In this document: one piece after another, positions 46,702 to 55,107 of the stretch
How positions within the stretch are numbered: the stretch's first letter is position 1
Layout: each line of letters opens with the position of its first letter
Assembly (NCBI RefSeq): GCF_023498005.1
Contig: NZ_CP097289.1
Location: 7,564,001 to 7,628,000, forward strand
Reading direction: 5' to 3'
Origin: Streptomyces durmitorensis
Lineage (GTDB): Bacteria > Actinomycetota > Actinomycetes > Streptomycetales > Streptomycetaceae
Length of the DNA stretch: 64,000 nucleotides
Made by a program: the position numbers and the translations under genes
Notes under the pieces: generated by a model
Seen by the model: the letters and a program-made list of their open reading frames with translations, nothing else
What the model was told of the DNA's origin: nothing
Databases searched by the model: none

Positions 46702-48510
46702 ATGAGCACGGAAGCGCGACGGCCTCCCGTCCCGCCACGTCCCACGGCTCCACCCCCACCGCCGGTCCCGCCGGCCTCCCCGGCGCCTCCCGTGCCGTCC
46801 GCGCGCTTCCCGGACGGGCGTCCGCGGACGCCGGAGGGCGGCGCCCAGGATCCTGGACCCGGGGAGCGGGTGCACCCGGACGACCAGGGCTCAGAGCCCC
46901 GCACACCCGCGTCATCCGCGGCCGGCTCGACGCCGGGCGATGGTGAGTACCCCCCGCCGCCACCGCCGATGGCCGACCCCGCGCCCGAGGACGGCGACTC
47001 CATACTCGAGGATTTGTTGGCGCCCTTCGACCTGGTGAGGATGCCCGAGCCCGCTGCGTCACCGGACGACGAGCCGGACGCTGATGCCGAGAGGCTGCCG
47101 TCCCCGCCCCCGCCGCCCGCTTCGGCGCGCTTTCCCGATGCGCCGCCTCCGGCGACGATGACGCGCACACACGCGCCGATGTCCGACCCTGCCCCGGACC
47201 CCGCCCAGGCGCCCGCCGCCGAAGCGCCGCTCCTGCCGCCGCTTCCTCCTGCCCCGCCGTACGTCGACGTGCCGGTCCCGGACGCGGAGAGTGAACCGGG
47301 CGAGGCGGGCGTGGCGGACTACCGTCTCCGTCCCCCGAGGCCTTCCGCACCGCCGCCGGGCCCAGCGGCCGTGTCCGCGGGCATACCTGAGAGCGGCTCG
47401 GGCCCCGCGCCGCTTCCCGGGCTCGCGCCACCGCCGTGGTCCGCCGCGGAGTCCGCAGCCGCGCCCCCGTCCGCGCCCGCATCCGCGCCGGAGGCCGTCA
47501 CGCCGACTCCGGCATCCCGGCCCGCCGCCGCGCCCCCGGCGCACCTCACCGGGCCCGCGCTCTCGCGAGCCCACGCGTACGCCCGCACCCCCAAGGCCGC
47601 GCCCCCTCCCGCCCACTCCCCCCGGACCACCGCCGCCCGCCGCGCGGTCGGCGCCGTCGACCTCACGCCGGGACCCGGGGCGGGGCGGCCCTTCGTGGCG
47701 TTCGCACGGCCCGCGCTCTACGACGACAGCACCACGCGGCTGCGGCCCGTCCGCACCTGGGTGCAGCCCCGCGTGACCGCGGCCGCCGCCTGTGTCGTGC
47801 TCGGGCTCGGGCTCATCGGGGGCGCGGCCACCGGGAGTTGGCTGACCGGGGGAGCCGAGGGGGCGAGCGCATCGCCCAACGCGTACGCCGTGGCGGGCAA
47901 GCTCTGGCACAGCGTGCCCGTCGACCAGCTCTTCCCGGCCACCATCAAGGGGGAGGGCGCGGGCCCCGGCGGAGCCGACCGCACCTGGACCCGCGTCGCC
48001 GTCGCCCCCGACAGCACCTGCAAGGGCGCCTTCGACCCGCTCCTGCGCAAGGCACTCGCCCCGGCGGGCTGCCTGCGGCTGCTGCGCGCCACGTACACGG
48101 ACGCGACCCGCAGCCATGTCACCACCGTGGGCCTGCTGTTCACCAAGGCCGACGCCGATGCGATGCGCTCCCTGCGCACCCGCTTCACGGAGGAAGGCCT
48201 CGACCGGCGCCCCGACCTGATGCCACGCCCGTACGCGGCCAAGGGCACCCCGGCCGCGGACTTCGGCGACGCCCAGCGCGCGTCCTGGACCGTGTCCGTG
48301 CTCCCGGACGCCCCCGTCGTCGCCTTCGCCGTCTCCGGTTTCGCCGACGGGCGTACGGTCACCGAACCCGAGCCCGCCGACGAGGCCATGAAGACCTCCG
48401 CCACCAGCGCCCCCGCCCAGGCGGGCCTCGGCAACGAGGCCAAGGGCATCGCCGACCGCGTCGAGCGGCGCCTGCGCAAGACCATCGCGGCCACGGAGAA
48501 GTCCTCATGA
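46702..48510 (+). CDS. Proline-rich membrane-anchored protein coupled to a mycosin-like protease
   Basis: A 602-residue protein. Residues 1-350 are a disordered Pro/Ala-rich cytoplasmic part (PPRPTAPPPPPVPPASPAPP), followed by one membrane helix near residues 360-382 (AAAACVVLGLGLIGGAATGS) and an extracellular domain of about 215 residues with a paired-cysteine look (STCKGAFDPLL, APAGCLRLL). It overlaps the protease gene by ATGA, so the two are translationally coupled and probably act together at the membrane. No family recognised. Confidence 0.8.
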   Translation: MSTEARRPPVPPRPTAPPPPPVPPASPAPPVPSARFPDGRPRTPEGGAQDPGPGERVHPDDQGSEPRTPASSAAGSTPGDGEYPPPPPPMADPAPEDGDSILEDLLAPFDLVRMPEPAASPDDEPDADAERLPSPPPPPASARFPDAPPPATMTRTHAPMSDPAPDPAQAPAAEAPLLPPLPPAPPYVDVPVPDAESEPGEAGVADYRLRPPRPSAPPPGPAAVSAGIPESGSGPAPLPGLAPPPWSAAESAAAPPSAPASAPEAVTPTPASRPAAAPPAHLTGPALSRAHAYARTPKAAPPPAHSPRTTAARRAVGAVDLTPGPGAGRPFVAFARPALYDDSTTRLRPVRTWVQPRVTAAAACVVLGLGLIGGAATGSWLTGGAEGASASPNAYAVAGKLWHSVPVDQLFPATIKGEGAGPGGADRTWTRVAVAPDSTCKGAFDPLLRKALAPAGCLRLLRATYTDATRSHVTTVGLLFTKADADAMRSLRTRFTEEGLDRRPDLMPRPYAAKGTPAADFGDAQRASWTVSVLPDAPVVAFAVSGFADGRTVTEPEPADEAMKTSATSAPAQAGLGNEAKGIADRVERRLRKTIAATEKSS

Positions 48511-49697
48511 GAATCCGCCGGTGGTCCGTCGCCGCCCTCGCCGCCTCGCTCGCCCTGCTGCCCGCCACCGCCCACGCCGACGACGGCATACGCGCACAGC
48601 AGTGGGCCCTGGACGCCATGCACACCGGCCAGGCCTGGCAGACCACCAAGGGCAAGGGCATCACCGTCGCCGTCCTGGACACCGGCATAGACCGCGACCA
48701 CCCCGACCTGACCGGCAGCGTCCTCGAAGGCAAGGACATGGTCGGCTTCGGGGCGAAGAAGGGCGACCGCCCCTGGGCCCGGCACGGCACCGCCATGGCC
48801 GGCATCATCGCGGGCCACGGACACGGCGCGGGCAACGGCGACGGCGTGATCGGCATCGCGCCGGAAGCGAAGATCCTGCCGATCCGCGTGATCCTGGAGG
48901 ACGGCGACCCGGACCGCTCGAAGGCCCGCAACACCCGGGGCAACGCCCTGGCCGACGGCATCCGCTGGGCCACCGACCACGGCGCCGACGTCATCAACCT
49001 CTCCCTCGGCGACGACTCCAAGTCCGCCCACCCCGAACCCGCCGAGGACGCCGCGGTCCAGTACGCCCTGAAGAAGGGCGCCGTCGTCGTCGCATCCGCG
49101 GGCAACGGCGGCGAACGCGGCGACCACATCTCGTACCCGGCGGCCTATCCGGGCGTCATCGCCGCCACCGCGGTCGACCGGAACGGCGACCGCGCCTCCT
49201 TCTCCACCCGACGCTGGTACGCCACCGTCAGCGCCCCCGGCAAGAAGATCGTCATCGCCGACCCCGACCGCGAGTACTACGAAGGCTGGGGCACCAGCGC
49301 CGCGTCGGCGTTCGTCTCGGGCGCCGTCGCCCTCATCCGCGCCGCCCACCCCGGCCTGACCCCGGCCCAGATCAAGCAGCTCCTGGAGGACACCGCACGG
49401 GACGTGCCCAGCGGTGGCCGCGACGACTCGCACGGCTTCGGCTTCATCGACCCGGCGGCCGCCATCGCCGAGGGCGGCAAGAAGAAGCCGCAGGAGCTGA
49501 GCTCAGCGGCGTACGGGAAGAAGTACTTCGGCCTGGGTCCCGACGAGGACGCGGGCGACGGCGGGCCCGCCGGCTGGGTGGGCCCGGTCGCGGGCGGCAT
49601 CGGCGTGGCCCTCCTGGCAGCGGCGGTCTACCTCTGGCGCGGCCGTCGCGGAGCCCGCCCCGGCACCGCCCGACAGGTCCCGGACCAGTCTCGATAG
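48507..49697 (+). CDS. Mycosin-like S8 serine protease with C-terminal membrane anchor
   Basis: A 396-residue subtilisin-type protease resembling MycP of type VII secretion. Signal peptide (RRWSVAALAASLALLPATAHA); catalytic Asp in VAVLDTGIDRDHPDL, His in RHGTAMAGIIAGHG, Ser in GTSAASAFVSGAVALI; C-terminal membrane helix (VGPVAGGIGVALLAAAVYLW) with an RGRRGARPG stop-transfer. This is the mycosin layout. No ESX core genes (eccC, esxAB) are in the window, so it may serve a distant system or a separate surface function. ATG 48507 overlaps the upstream stop. Confidence 0.88.
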   Translation: MRIRRWSVAALAASLALLPATAHADDGIRAQQWALDAMHTGQAWQTTKGKGITVAVLDTGIDRDHPDLTGSVLEGKDMVGFGAKKGDRPWARHGTAMAGIIAGHGHGAGNGDGVIGIAPEAKILPIRVILEDGDPDRSKARNTRGNALADGIRWATDHGADVINLSLGDDSKSAHPEPAEDAAVQYALKKGAVVVASAGNGGERGDHISYPAAYPGVIAATAVDRNGDRASFSTRRWYATVSAPGKKIVIADPDREYYEGWGTSAASAFVSGAVALIRAAHPGLTPAQIKQLLEDTARDVPSGGRDDSHGFGFIDPAAAIAEGGKKKPQELSSAAYGKKYFGLGPDEDAGDGGPAGWVGPVAGGIGVALLAAAVYLWRGRRGARPGTARQVPDQSR

Positions 49698-49707
49698 GGT
49701 CGGTGCC

Positions 49708-50442
49708 GTGGCGAACAAGAACATCCCGGACCCCGGCTTCTCCGACGACGACGGCTCCGCCGACCCCCGGCTCACCGCGGCCCTGACCGCGTGGGCCGAG
49801 GACCGCACGGCCCACGGCCCCGTCCTGGAGGCGCTCACCGGCGCCCGGCTGCTCGTCCCCGTGGTCGCCGTGCTCGGCGAGGTCGAGGAGGACGCGAACG
49901 GGCTGCGCCGCGAGAAGTCCAGCGACATGGCGGTCCCCACCCTGAAGGCGGGCGACCGCAAGGCGCTGCCCGCGTTCACCTCGACCCAGGCCCTCGCCCG
50001 GTGGGACCCGGAGGCCAGGCCCGTCGCCGTCCCCCTGCACCAGGCGCTCCAGGCCGCGGCCCACGAACAGGCCGACACGATCGTGCTGGACCTCGCGGGA
50101 CCCGTTCCCTACGAGATCAACCGGCCCGCCCTGATCGCCCTCTCCGAAGGCCGCAGCACCCGGGACCCGCTCGCCGACCCCGCTGTCACCGCCGCCGTGC
50201 GCGCGGCCGTCGCCGCCGAGCCCGCCGTCCTGCGCGCCCACCTCGGCGCGGGCACCGCGGACGGCACCCTCGCGCTGGTCCTTGACCCCTCGGCGGACCC
50301 GGCCGAGGCCGCCCAGCGCGTCGCCGGGCACATCGCGGCCGACGAAACACTGAGGGCCCGCCTGGTGAGCGGCCTCGACCTGGCACTGCTGCCGGCCGGG
50401 GCGACGCCACCGGGCGAGCCCTTCTACGTACGAGAAGCCTGA
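49708..50442 (+). CDS. SseB-family protein
   Basis: A 244-residue protein of the SseB (enhanced serine sensitivity) family, with DPRLTAALTAWAEDRTAHGP at the start and the ALPAFTSTQALARWDPEARP segment typical of the fold. Role unknown; in enteric bacteria SseB affects serine sensitivity. GTG 49708 is 10 bp after the protease stop. The stop lies in a 19-bp tandem repeat. Confidence 0.85.
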   Translation: MANKNIPDPGFSDDDGSADPRLTAALTAWAEDRTAHGPVLEALTGARLLVPVVAVLGEVEEDANGLRREKSSDMAVPTLKAGDRKALPAFTSTQALARWDPEARPVAVPLHQALQAAAHEQADTIVLDLAGPVPYEINRPALIALSEGRSTRDPLADPAVTAAVRAAVAAEPAVLRAHLGAGTADGTLALVLDPSADPAEAAQRVAGHIAADETLRARLVSGLDLALLPAGATPPGEPFYVREA

Positions 50443-50474
50443 GAAGTCAGCCGAAGCCTGAGAGGTCAGCCGAA
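50437..50474. repeat. 19-bp tandem duplication over two converging stop codons
   Basis: GCCTGAGAAGTCAGCCGAA (50437-50455) is followed at once by GCCTGAGAGGTCAGCCGAA (50456-50474), one mismatch. The SseB stop is in the first copy and the opposite gene's stop is in the second, so the duplication moved the two gene ends apart. Confidence 0.9.
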
Positions 50475-50843
50475 GACCGGGCCCGTGTACTTCTCGCCCG
50501 GACCCTGGCCCGGCTCGTCCGGCACCTCGGACGCCTCGCGGAAGGCCAGCTGCAGCGACTTCAGGCCGTCGCGCAGCGGGGCCGCGTGGAACGAGGAGAT
50601 CTCCGTGGCGCTCGCGTCCATCAGGCCGGCGAGCGAGTGGATCAGCTTGCGGGCCTCGTCGAGGTCCTTGTGGCCCTCGCCGCCCTCGGCGAGGCCCAGG
50701 TTCACGGCCGCGGCGCTCATCAGGTGGACGGCGACCGTGGTGATCACCTCGACCGCGGGGACGTCCGCGATGTCACGGGTCAGGGTGTCGAAGTCGGGGG
50801 AGTCACCGGTGGCGGACTCGGGGGTGGGGGTCGCGTCGCTCAT
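50466..50843 (-). CDS. DUF1844 family protein
   Basis: A 125-residue conserved protein (DUF1844), helical, with PAVEVITTVAVHLMSAAAVN and a Pro/Gly-rich end. The gene commonly sits next to infC in actinobacteria, as here. ATG 50843 (MSDATPTPE) is preferred over GTG 50852. Function unknown; soluble, no signal or metal site. Confidence 0.88.
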   Translation of the reverse strand: MSDATPTPESATGDSPDFDTLTRDIADVPAVEVITTVAVHLMSAAAVNLGLAEGGEGHKDLDEARKLIHSLAGLMDASATEISSFHAAPLRDGLKSLQLAFREASEVPDEPGQGPGEKYTGPVFG

Positions 50844-51244
50844 GTCCCACACGATAAGCGGAGCCCCACGCGCAGTGAGCCGCGGGAGCCCGTGAGCACG
50901 GTTGGGCGCCGCTGGTTAGCCGCACCCCCGTGGAGCTGCTAACCTTGTGTAACGACCGGCCGGATACTCGCGTGCCACGCAGAGACCCGGCCCACAAGTG
51001 GAGGCTCCGCTTCCCACCTGGCTGCTCCCCGGAGCGGCGGGTCACCGGTCAGGCGGCCGCAGTCCCCGAGACTACGGCAGGCCCGAGATGCGCCCCGCGA
51101 TCACCGCGGAGGTGCTCCGGTAGTAATGGAGCCCCTTCCTGTGATCGGTTGGGGCATTTTTTATGTACTCACTCGGTTGGTCGAGATAACAGACGTAACG
51201 CGGCTGTCCGCCAGACCGCCGCGTGGTGCTACCGAGGAGGATCC
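50844..51244 (+). promoter_or_regulatory. infC leader region (401 bp without a gene)
   Basis: The region between the DUF1844 gene and infC. It holds the infC promoter and a long 5' leader containing a terminator-like hairpin at 51131-51161, then GAGGAGG at 51234-51240. An in-frame extension of infC upstream to 50930 is open, but its composition and codon use look non-coding. No T-box core or other known riboswitch was recognised. Confidence 0.7.
51131..51161 (+). terminator. Attenuator-like terminator in the infC leader
   Basis: GCCCC (51131-51135) pairs with GGGGC (51151-51155), with a two-pair inner helix (CC 51138-51139 with GG 51147-51148), and is followed by ATTTTTT (51156-51162). A T-run this long is unusual in this GC-rich DNA. 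It lies 83 bp before the infC start, so it can control read-through into infC-rpmI-rplT. Confidence 0.7.
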
Positions 51245-51931
51245 ATCAGCGCCGAGCCCCGCATCAACGACCGGATTCGCGTTCCCGAGGTGCGACTTGT
51301 CGGTCCCAGCGGCGAGCAGGTCGGGATTGTTCCGCTTGCCAAGGCCCTGGAGCTCGCACAGGAGTACGACCTCGACCTGGTCGAGGTGGCGGCGACCGCC
51401 CGTCCGCCCGTGTGCAAGCTCATGGACTACGGGAAGTTCAAGTACGAGTCGGCCATGAAGGCCCGTGAGGCGCGCAAGAACCAGGCGCACACGGTCATCA
51501 AGGAGATGAAGCTCCGGCCGAAGATCGACCCGCACGACTATGACACCAAGAAGGGTCACGTCGTCCGGTTCCTCAAGCAGGGCGACAAGGTCAAGATCAC
51601 GATCATGTTCCGTGGTCGCGAGCAGTCCCGGCCGGAGCTCGGCTACCGACTGCTGCAGCGTCTCGCGAACGACGTCGAAGACCTCGGGTTCATCGAGTCG
51701 AACCCGAAGCAGGACGGCCGAAACATGATCATGGTCCTCGGTCCGCACAAGAAGAAGACCGAAGCCATGGCCGAGGCCCGCGAGGCCCAGGCGGTCCGCA
51801 AGGCGGACGCGAAGGCCAACCCGGGCCGCTCGCAGAACGCCGTCGCGGAGGGGGAGCCCGACGAGGCTCCTGCCGAGGCTGTCGCCGAAGCCCCCGCCGA
51901 GGCCCCGGCCGAGGCTCCCGCCGAGGCCTGA
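51245..51931 (+). CDS. infC: Translation initiation factor IF-3
   Basis: IF3 binds the 30S subunit and checks start-codon pairing. 228 codons from ATC 51245, encoding [20 protein letters not shown], the exact N-terminus of actinobacterial IF3. GAGGAGG is 4 bp upstream, and no ATG/GTG/TTG fits. The N-domain and C-domain are complete ([36 protein letters not shown]); the tail is an Ala-Pro-Ala-Glu repeat of about 28 residues. A non-AUG start lets IF3 limit its own synthesis, as known for E. coli AUU. Leads an operon with rpmI and rplT. Confidence 0.93.
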   Translation: MSAEPRINDRIRVPEVRLVGPSGEQVGIVPLAKALELAQEYDLDLVEVAATARPPVCKLMDYGKFKYESAMKAREARKNQAHTVIKEMKLRPKIDPHDYDTKKGHVVRFLKQGDKVKITIMFRGREQSRPELGYRLLQRLANDVEDLGFIESNPKQDGRNMIMVLGPHKKKTEAMAEAREAQAVRKADAKANPGRSQNAVAEGEPDEAPAEAVAEAPAEAPAEAPAEA

Positions 51932-51977
51932 TCCCGGGACGCGAGTCCGGGGATCGCCAACTGATCCATACGGTTCC

Positions 51978-52007
51978 CGGATGCCCGGTTTCACGACCGG
52001 GCATCCG
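51978..52007 (+). promoter_or_regulatory. Hairpin between infC and rpmI
   Basis: Perfect 12-bp stem CGGATGCCCGGT (51978-51989) and ACCGGGCATCCG (51996-52007), six-base loop, no T-run, ending 29 bp before the rpmI start. It may be an RNase or ribosomal-protein control site, or a partial terminator within the operon. Confidence 0.75.
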
Positions 52008-52036
52008 AGTGCCACTGACGAGGAGAGAACGGCGCT

Positions 52037-52231
52037 ATGCCGAAGAACAAGACGCACAGCGGTGCCAGCAAGCGCTTCAAGATCACCGGCTCCGGCAAGG
52101 TGCTCCGTGAGCGCGCCGGCAAGCGCCACCTGCTCGAGCACAAGTCGTCCCGTCTGACGCGTCGCCTCAGCGGCAACGCCGAGATGGCCCCGGGCGACGC
52201 CAAGAAGATCAAGAAGCTTCTCGGCAAGTGA
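52037..52231 (+). CDS. rpmI: 50S ribosomal protein L35
   Basis: A 64-residue basic ribosomal protein of the large subunit. The N-terminus [20 protein letters not shown] and the C-terminal [20 protein letters not shown] are diagnostic. ATG 52037 has GAGGAGAG upstream. Second gene of the infC-rpmI-rplT operon found across bacteria. Confidence 0.97.
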   Translation: MPKNKTHSGASKRFKITGSGKVLRERAGKRHLLEHKSSRLTRRLSGNAEMAPGDAKKIKKLLGK

Positions 52232-52325
52232 GTCCGGGCGCACACCGCGCCTGAACTCTGACCGGGACCCAATCGATACCGGGTCGTGTGAGTCCAACCA
52301 CGGCCCCGCTACAAGGAGTTAACAA

Positions 52326-52709
52326 GTGGCACGCGTCAAGCGGGCAGTCAACGCCCACAAGAAGCGTCGGGCGATCCTCGAAGCGGCCAGCGGCTACCGC
52401 GGCCAGCGTTCGCGCCTGTACCGCAAGGCCAAGGAGCAGGTCACCCACTCCCTGGTCTACAACTACAACGACCGCAAGAAGCGCAAGGGCGACTTCCGTC
52501 AGCTGTGGATCCAGCGCATCAACGCCGCTGCCCGCCAGAACGGCATGACGTACAACCGCCTCATCCAGGGTCTGAAGGCCGCCAACATCGAGGTGGACCG
52601 CAAGATCCTGGCCGAGCTGGCCGTCAACGACGCGAACGCGTTCGCCGCGCTCGTCGAGGTTGCGCAGAAGGCTCTGCCGTCGGACGTCAACGCGCCCAAG
52701 GCTGCCTGA
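52326..52709 (+). CDS. rplT: 50S ribosomal protein L20
   Basis: A 127-residue basic protein needed early in 50S assembly and, in many bacteria, a translational repressor of its own operon. Conserved N-terminus [20 protein letters not shown] and [23 protein letters not shown] 52326 with AAGGAG upstream. The spacer from rpmI contains only weak pairings (GACCC with GGGTC). A perfect terminator follows. Confidence 0.97.
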   Translation: MARVKRAVNAHKKRRAILEAASGYRGQRSRLYRKAKEQVTHSLVYNYNDRKKRKGDFRQLWIQRINAAARQNGMTYNRLIQGLKAANIEVDRKILAELAVNDANAFAALVEVAQKALPSDVNAPKAA

Positions 52710-52735
52710 CGCTTCGCTGTACCTGAGCGTTACTC

Positions 52736-52769
52736 GCGGACCCGCAGGCCAACCGGCCTGCGGGTCCGC
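52736..52769 (+). terminator. Terminator of the infC-rpmI-rplT operon
   Basis: Perfect 15-bp stem GCGGACCCGCAGGCC (52736-52750) and GGCCTGCGGGTCCGC (52755-52769), AACC loop, followed by TT. Confidence 0.93.
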
Positions 52770-52833
52770 TTGCGTCCGGCCCCGCGTCTGCCGCCAACTG
52801 TCGTCTGCCGTCCGCCCGCCGTCTCCGGCTGAG

Positions 52834-52864
52834 CGCGCAGTTCCCCGCGCCCCTGACGGGGCGC
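52834..52864 (+). repeat. Second copy of the dispersed 31-bp repeat
   Basis: CGCGCAGTTCCCCGCGCCCC and on to GGGGCGC at 52864 match 21659-21689 at 30 of 31 positions. It sits between the rplT terminator and the rRNA methyltransferase start, and its CGCCCC/GGGGCG halves can form a small hairpin. Confidence 0.85.
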
Positions 52865-52883
52865 TCTCCCCGAGGTGAGTTTC

Positions 52884-53729
52884 ATGGTTGCCAGCCCCGA
52901 GTTGATCTCCGCCAAGTCGCCCCGCGTCAGCGCCGCACGGCGGCTGGCCAAGCGGAACTTCCGGGGGAAGGAGCAGCTGTTTCTCGCCGAGGGGCCGCAG
53001 GCCGTGCGGGAGGCCGCCGCGTACCCGGACACGCTCGTCGAGCTGTTCGCCACCGTCGACGCCGCCGACCGCTACGCCGACATCGTCGGCGAGGCCCGTG
53101 CCGCCGGTGCCCGTGTGCACCTGGCGGACGAGGACGTCATCGCCGACATCTCGACGACCGTGACGCCGCAGGGGCTCGTCGGGGTCTGCCGGTTCGTCGA
53201 CACCCCCTTCGACAGCATCCTCGCCGCGAGGCCCAAGCTGGTCGCCGTCCTCGCGCACGTCCGTGACCCCGGGAACGCCGGCACCGTGCTGCGGTGCGCC
53301 GACGCCGCGGGAGCCGACGCGGTCGTCCTCACGGACGCCTCCGTGGATCTCTACAACCCCAAGTGCGTGCGCGCGTCGGTCGGTTCGCTGTTCCACCTGC
53401 CCGTCGCCGTCGGCGTACCCGTCGAGCGGGCCGTCCAAGGGCTCAAGGACGCGGGTGTGCGGATCCTGGCCGCGGACGGGGCGGGCGAGGACGACCTCGA
53501 CGACGAGCTCGACAAGGGCACCATGGGCACCCCTTCCGCCTGGGTCTTCGGCAACGAGGCCTGGGGCCTGCCGGAGGAGACCCGCGCACTCGCCGACGCC
53601 GTGGTGCGCGTTCCGATCCACGGCAGAGCCGAAAGCCTCAACCTCGCGACGGCGGCGGCCGTGTGCCTCTATGCGTCCGCCCGTGCACAGCGTGCGGCTG
53701 GAGGGTGCCGTTCCGTCACTCCCAGCTAG
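52884..53729 (+). CDS. SpoU/TrmH-family 2'-O-ribose RNA methyltransferase
   Basis: A 281-residue SPOUT methyltransferase that methylates a ribose in rRNA or tRNA. N-terminal substrate-binding domain (RNFRGKEQLFLAEGPQAVRE) and the knotted SAM domain with HVRDPGNAGTVLRCADAAGA, WVFGNEAWGLPEET and VRVPIHGRAESLNLATAAAV. ATG 52884 is preferred because GAGGTGAG is properly spaced; GTG 52875 is possible. Its place behind L20 is conserved in Streptomyces. Confidence 0.9.
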   Translation: MVASPELISAKSPRVSAARRLAKRNFRGKEQLFLAEGPQAVREAAAYPDTLVELFATVDAADRYADIVGEARAAGARVHLADEDVIADISTTVTPQGLVGVCRFVDTPFDSILAARPKLVAVLAHVRDPGNAGTVLRCADAAGADAVVLTDASVDLYNPKCVRASVGSLFHLPVAVGVPVERAVQGLKDAGVRILAADGAGEDDLDDELDKGTMGTPSAWVFGNEAWGLPEETRALADAVVRVPIHGRAESLNLATAAAVCLYASARAQRAAGGCRSVTPS

Positions 53730-53784
53730 TAGGGTGACGGGCTCGGAGGCCTCCTGCGCCGGTCCGAGAGGTGGGGTACGGGGA

Positions 53785-54930
53785 ATGAGCATCGGCACGA
53801 GCAGATCACCGGGAGTACAGGACATCCTGTGTACTCGCGCGGACCATGGCGCCCTCGGTGACCTCGGCGACGGGCTCGGCATCCACCCGGACGACCTCCC
53901 CGACGGACTGGTGGTCGCGGACGAGTCGGGCCATGTCATCTGCTTCAACGCCGCGGCCGCGCGCATCACCGCGGTGCACGCGTCCGACGCCCTGGGCGTT
54001 CCGCTGGAGCACGCCCTGCCTTTAGAGGACCTCGAAGGCCGCCGCTGGTGGCAGCTGACCGATCCGTACGGCGGCATCGCCACCCGTTTCGCCCAGCCCG
54101 AGCGCAATCTGCTGCTCCCCGGCGGGCGTGAGGTCCTCGTCTCCGCGCGCTATGTGCGCACCGCGCCCACCGGTCCCGTACGCCGCGTCGTCGTCTCCAT
54201 CCGCGACACCGAGGCCCGCCGCCGCACCGAGCGCAGTCACGCGGAGCTGATCGCCACCGTCGCCCACGAGCTCCGCTCGCCCCTCACCTCCGTGAAGGGC
54301 TTCACGGCGACGCTGCTCGCCAAGTGGGAGCGCTTCACCGACGACCAGAAGAAACTGATGCTGGAGACGGTGGACGCCGACGCCAACCGCGTCACGCGGC
54401 TCATCGCCGAGCTCCTCGACATCTCCCGCATCGACTCGGGGCGGCTCGAACTGCGCCGCCAGCCCGTCGACATCGGTGCCGCCGTCGGCCGCCACATCCA
54501 GGCCCACGTCGCCTCCGGCCAGGATGCGGACCGCTTCCTCGTCCGGATACAGCGGCCGCTGCCCGACTGCTGGGCCGACCCCGACAAGATCGACCAGGTG
54601 CTCAGCAACCTCCTGGAAAATGCGGTGCGGCACGGCGAAGGAACCGTCACCATCGACGTGGCAGCATCGTCGTCCCCGCGCGAGCAGGGCGGGGCCGAGA
54701 CGGCCGTGACCGTGAGCGACGAGGGGTCCGGCATTCCGGAGGAATCGATGGGCCGTGTCTTCACCCGCTTCTGGCGGGGCAGCAAGCGCGGCGGGACGGG
54801 ACTGGGGTTGTACATCGTGAAGGGCATCGTGGAGGCGCACGGCGGGACGATCACCGTCGGCCGCGCGCCCGGTGGCGGCGCCCAGTTCCGATTTACGTTG
54901 CCCGTGGGCACTCCGGCGTATCTCCTGTGA
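53785..54930 (+). CDS. Orphan sensor histidine kinase with a TTA codon
   Basis: A 381-residue soluble kinase: PAS domain (about residues 35-135, GLVVADESGHVICFNAAAAR), HisKA with the phospho-acceptor in VAHELRSPLTSVKGF, and HATPase with NLLENAVRHG, DEGSGIPEESMG and GTGLGLYIVKGIVEAHGG. No membrane helix and no response regulator gene next to it. Codon 80 (54022-54024) is TTA, so translation depends on the bldA tRNA and should be late in development. ATG 53785 follows GGTACGGGGA. Confidence 0.9.
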   Translation: MSIGTSRSPGVQDILCTRADHGALGDLGDGLGIHPDDLPDGLVVADESGHVICFNAAAARITAVHASDALGVPLEHALPLEDLEGRRWWQLTDPYGGIATRFAQPERNLLLPGGREVLVSARYVRTAPTGPVRRVVVSIRDTEARRRTERSHAELIATVAHELRSPLTSVKGFTATLLAKWERFTDDQKKLMLETVDADANRVTRLIAELLDISRIDSGRLELRRQPVDIGAAVGRHIQAHVASGQDADRFLVRIQRPLPDCWADPDKIDQVLSNLLENAVRHGEGTVTIDVAASSSPREQGGAETAVTVSDEGSGIPEESMGRVFTRFWRGSKRGGTGLGLYIVKGIVEAHGGTITVGRAPGGGAQFRFTLPVGTPAYLL

Positions 54931-55107
54931 TCGTCCCAGACCGGCACTGATCACCTCTGATCCGCCCGAGCACCGCCCGCGGGCTCATTCACCTGCGCCA
55001 CCCCCGTTAGACTCGATCCTTGGCACGTTTGCGTCCCCCTATGTGGACGATTCGTCTCCGAGTCGTAGACGGGGACCATCACCAGCCAACCGGAAGCACG
55101 GGAAGAG

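Noticed and set aside
50930..51244. N-terminal extension of IF3 of about 105 residues
   Set aside because: It runs through the attenuator hairpin and ribosome site and has no similarity in pattern to IF3; the ATC start right after GAGGAGG is better.
54931..55107. Phe leader peptide or T-box before pheS
   Set aside because: The only small frame (ATG near 55040) has no Phe codons, and no T-box core or terminator was seen.
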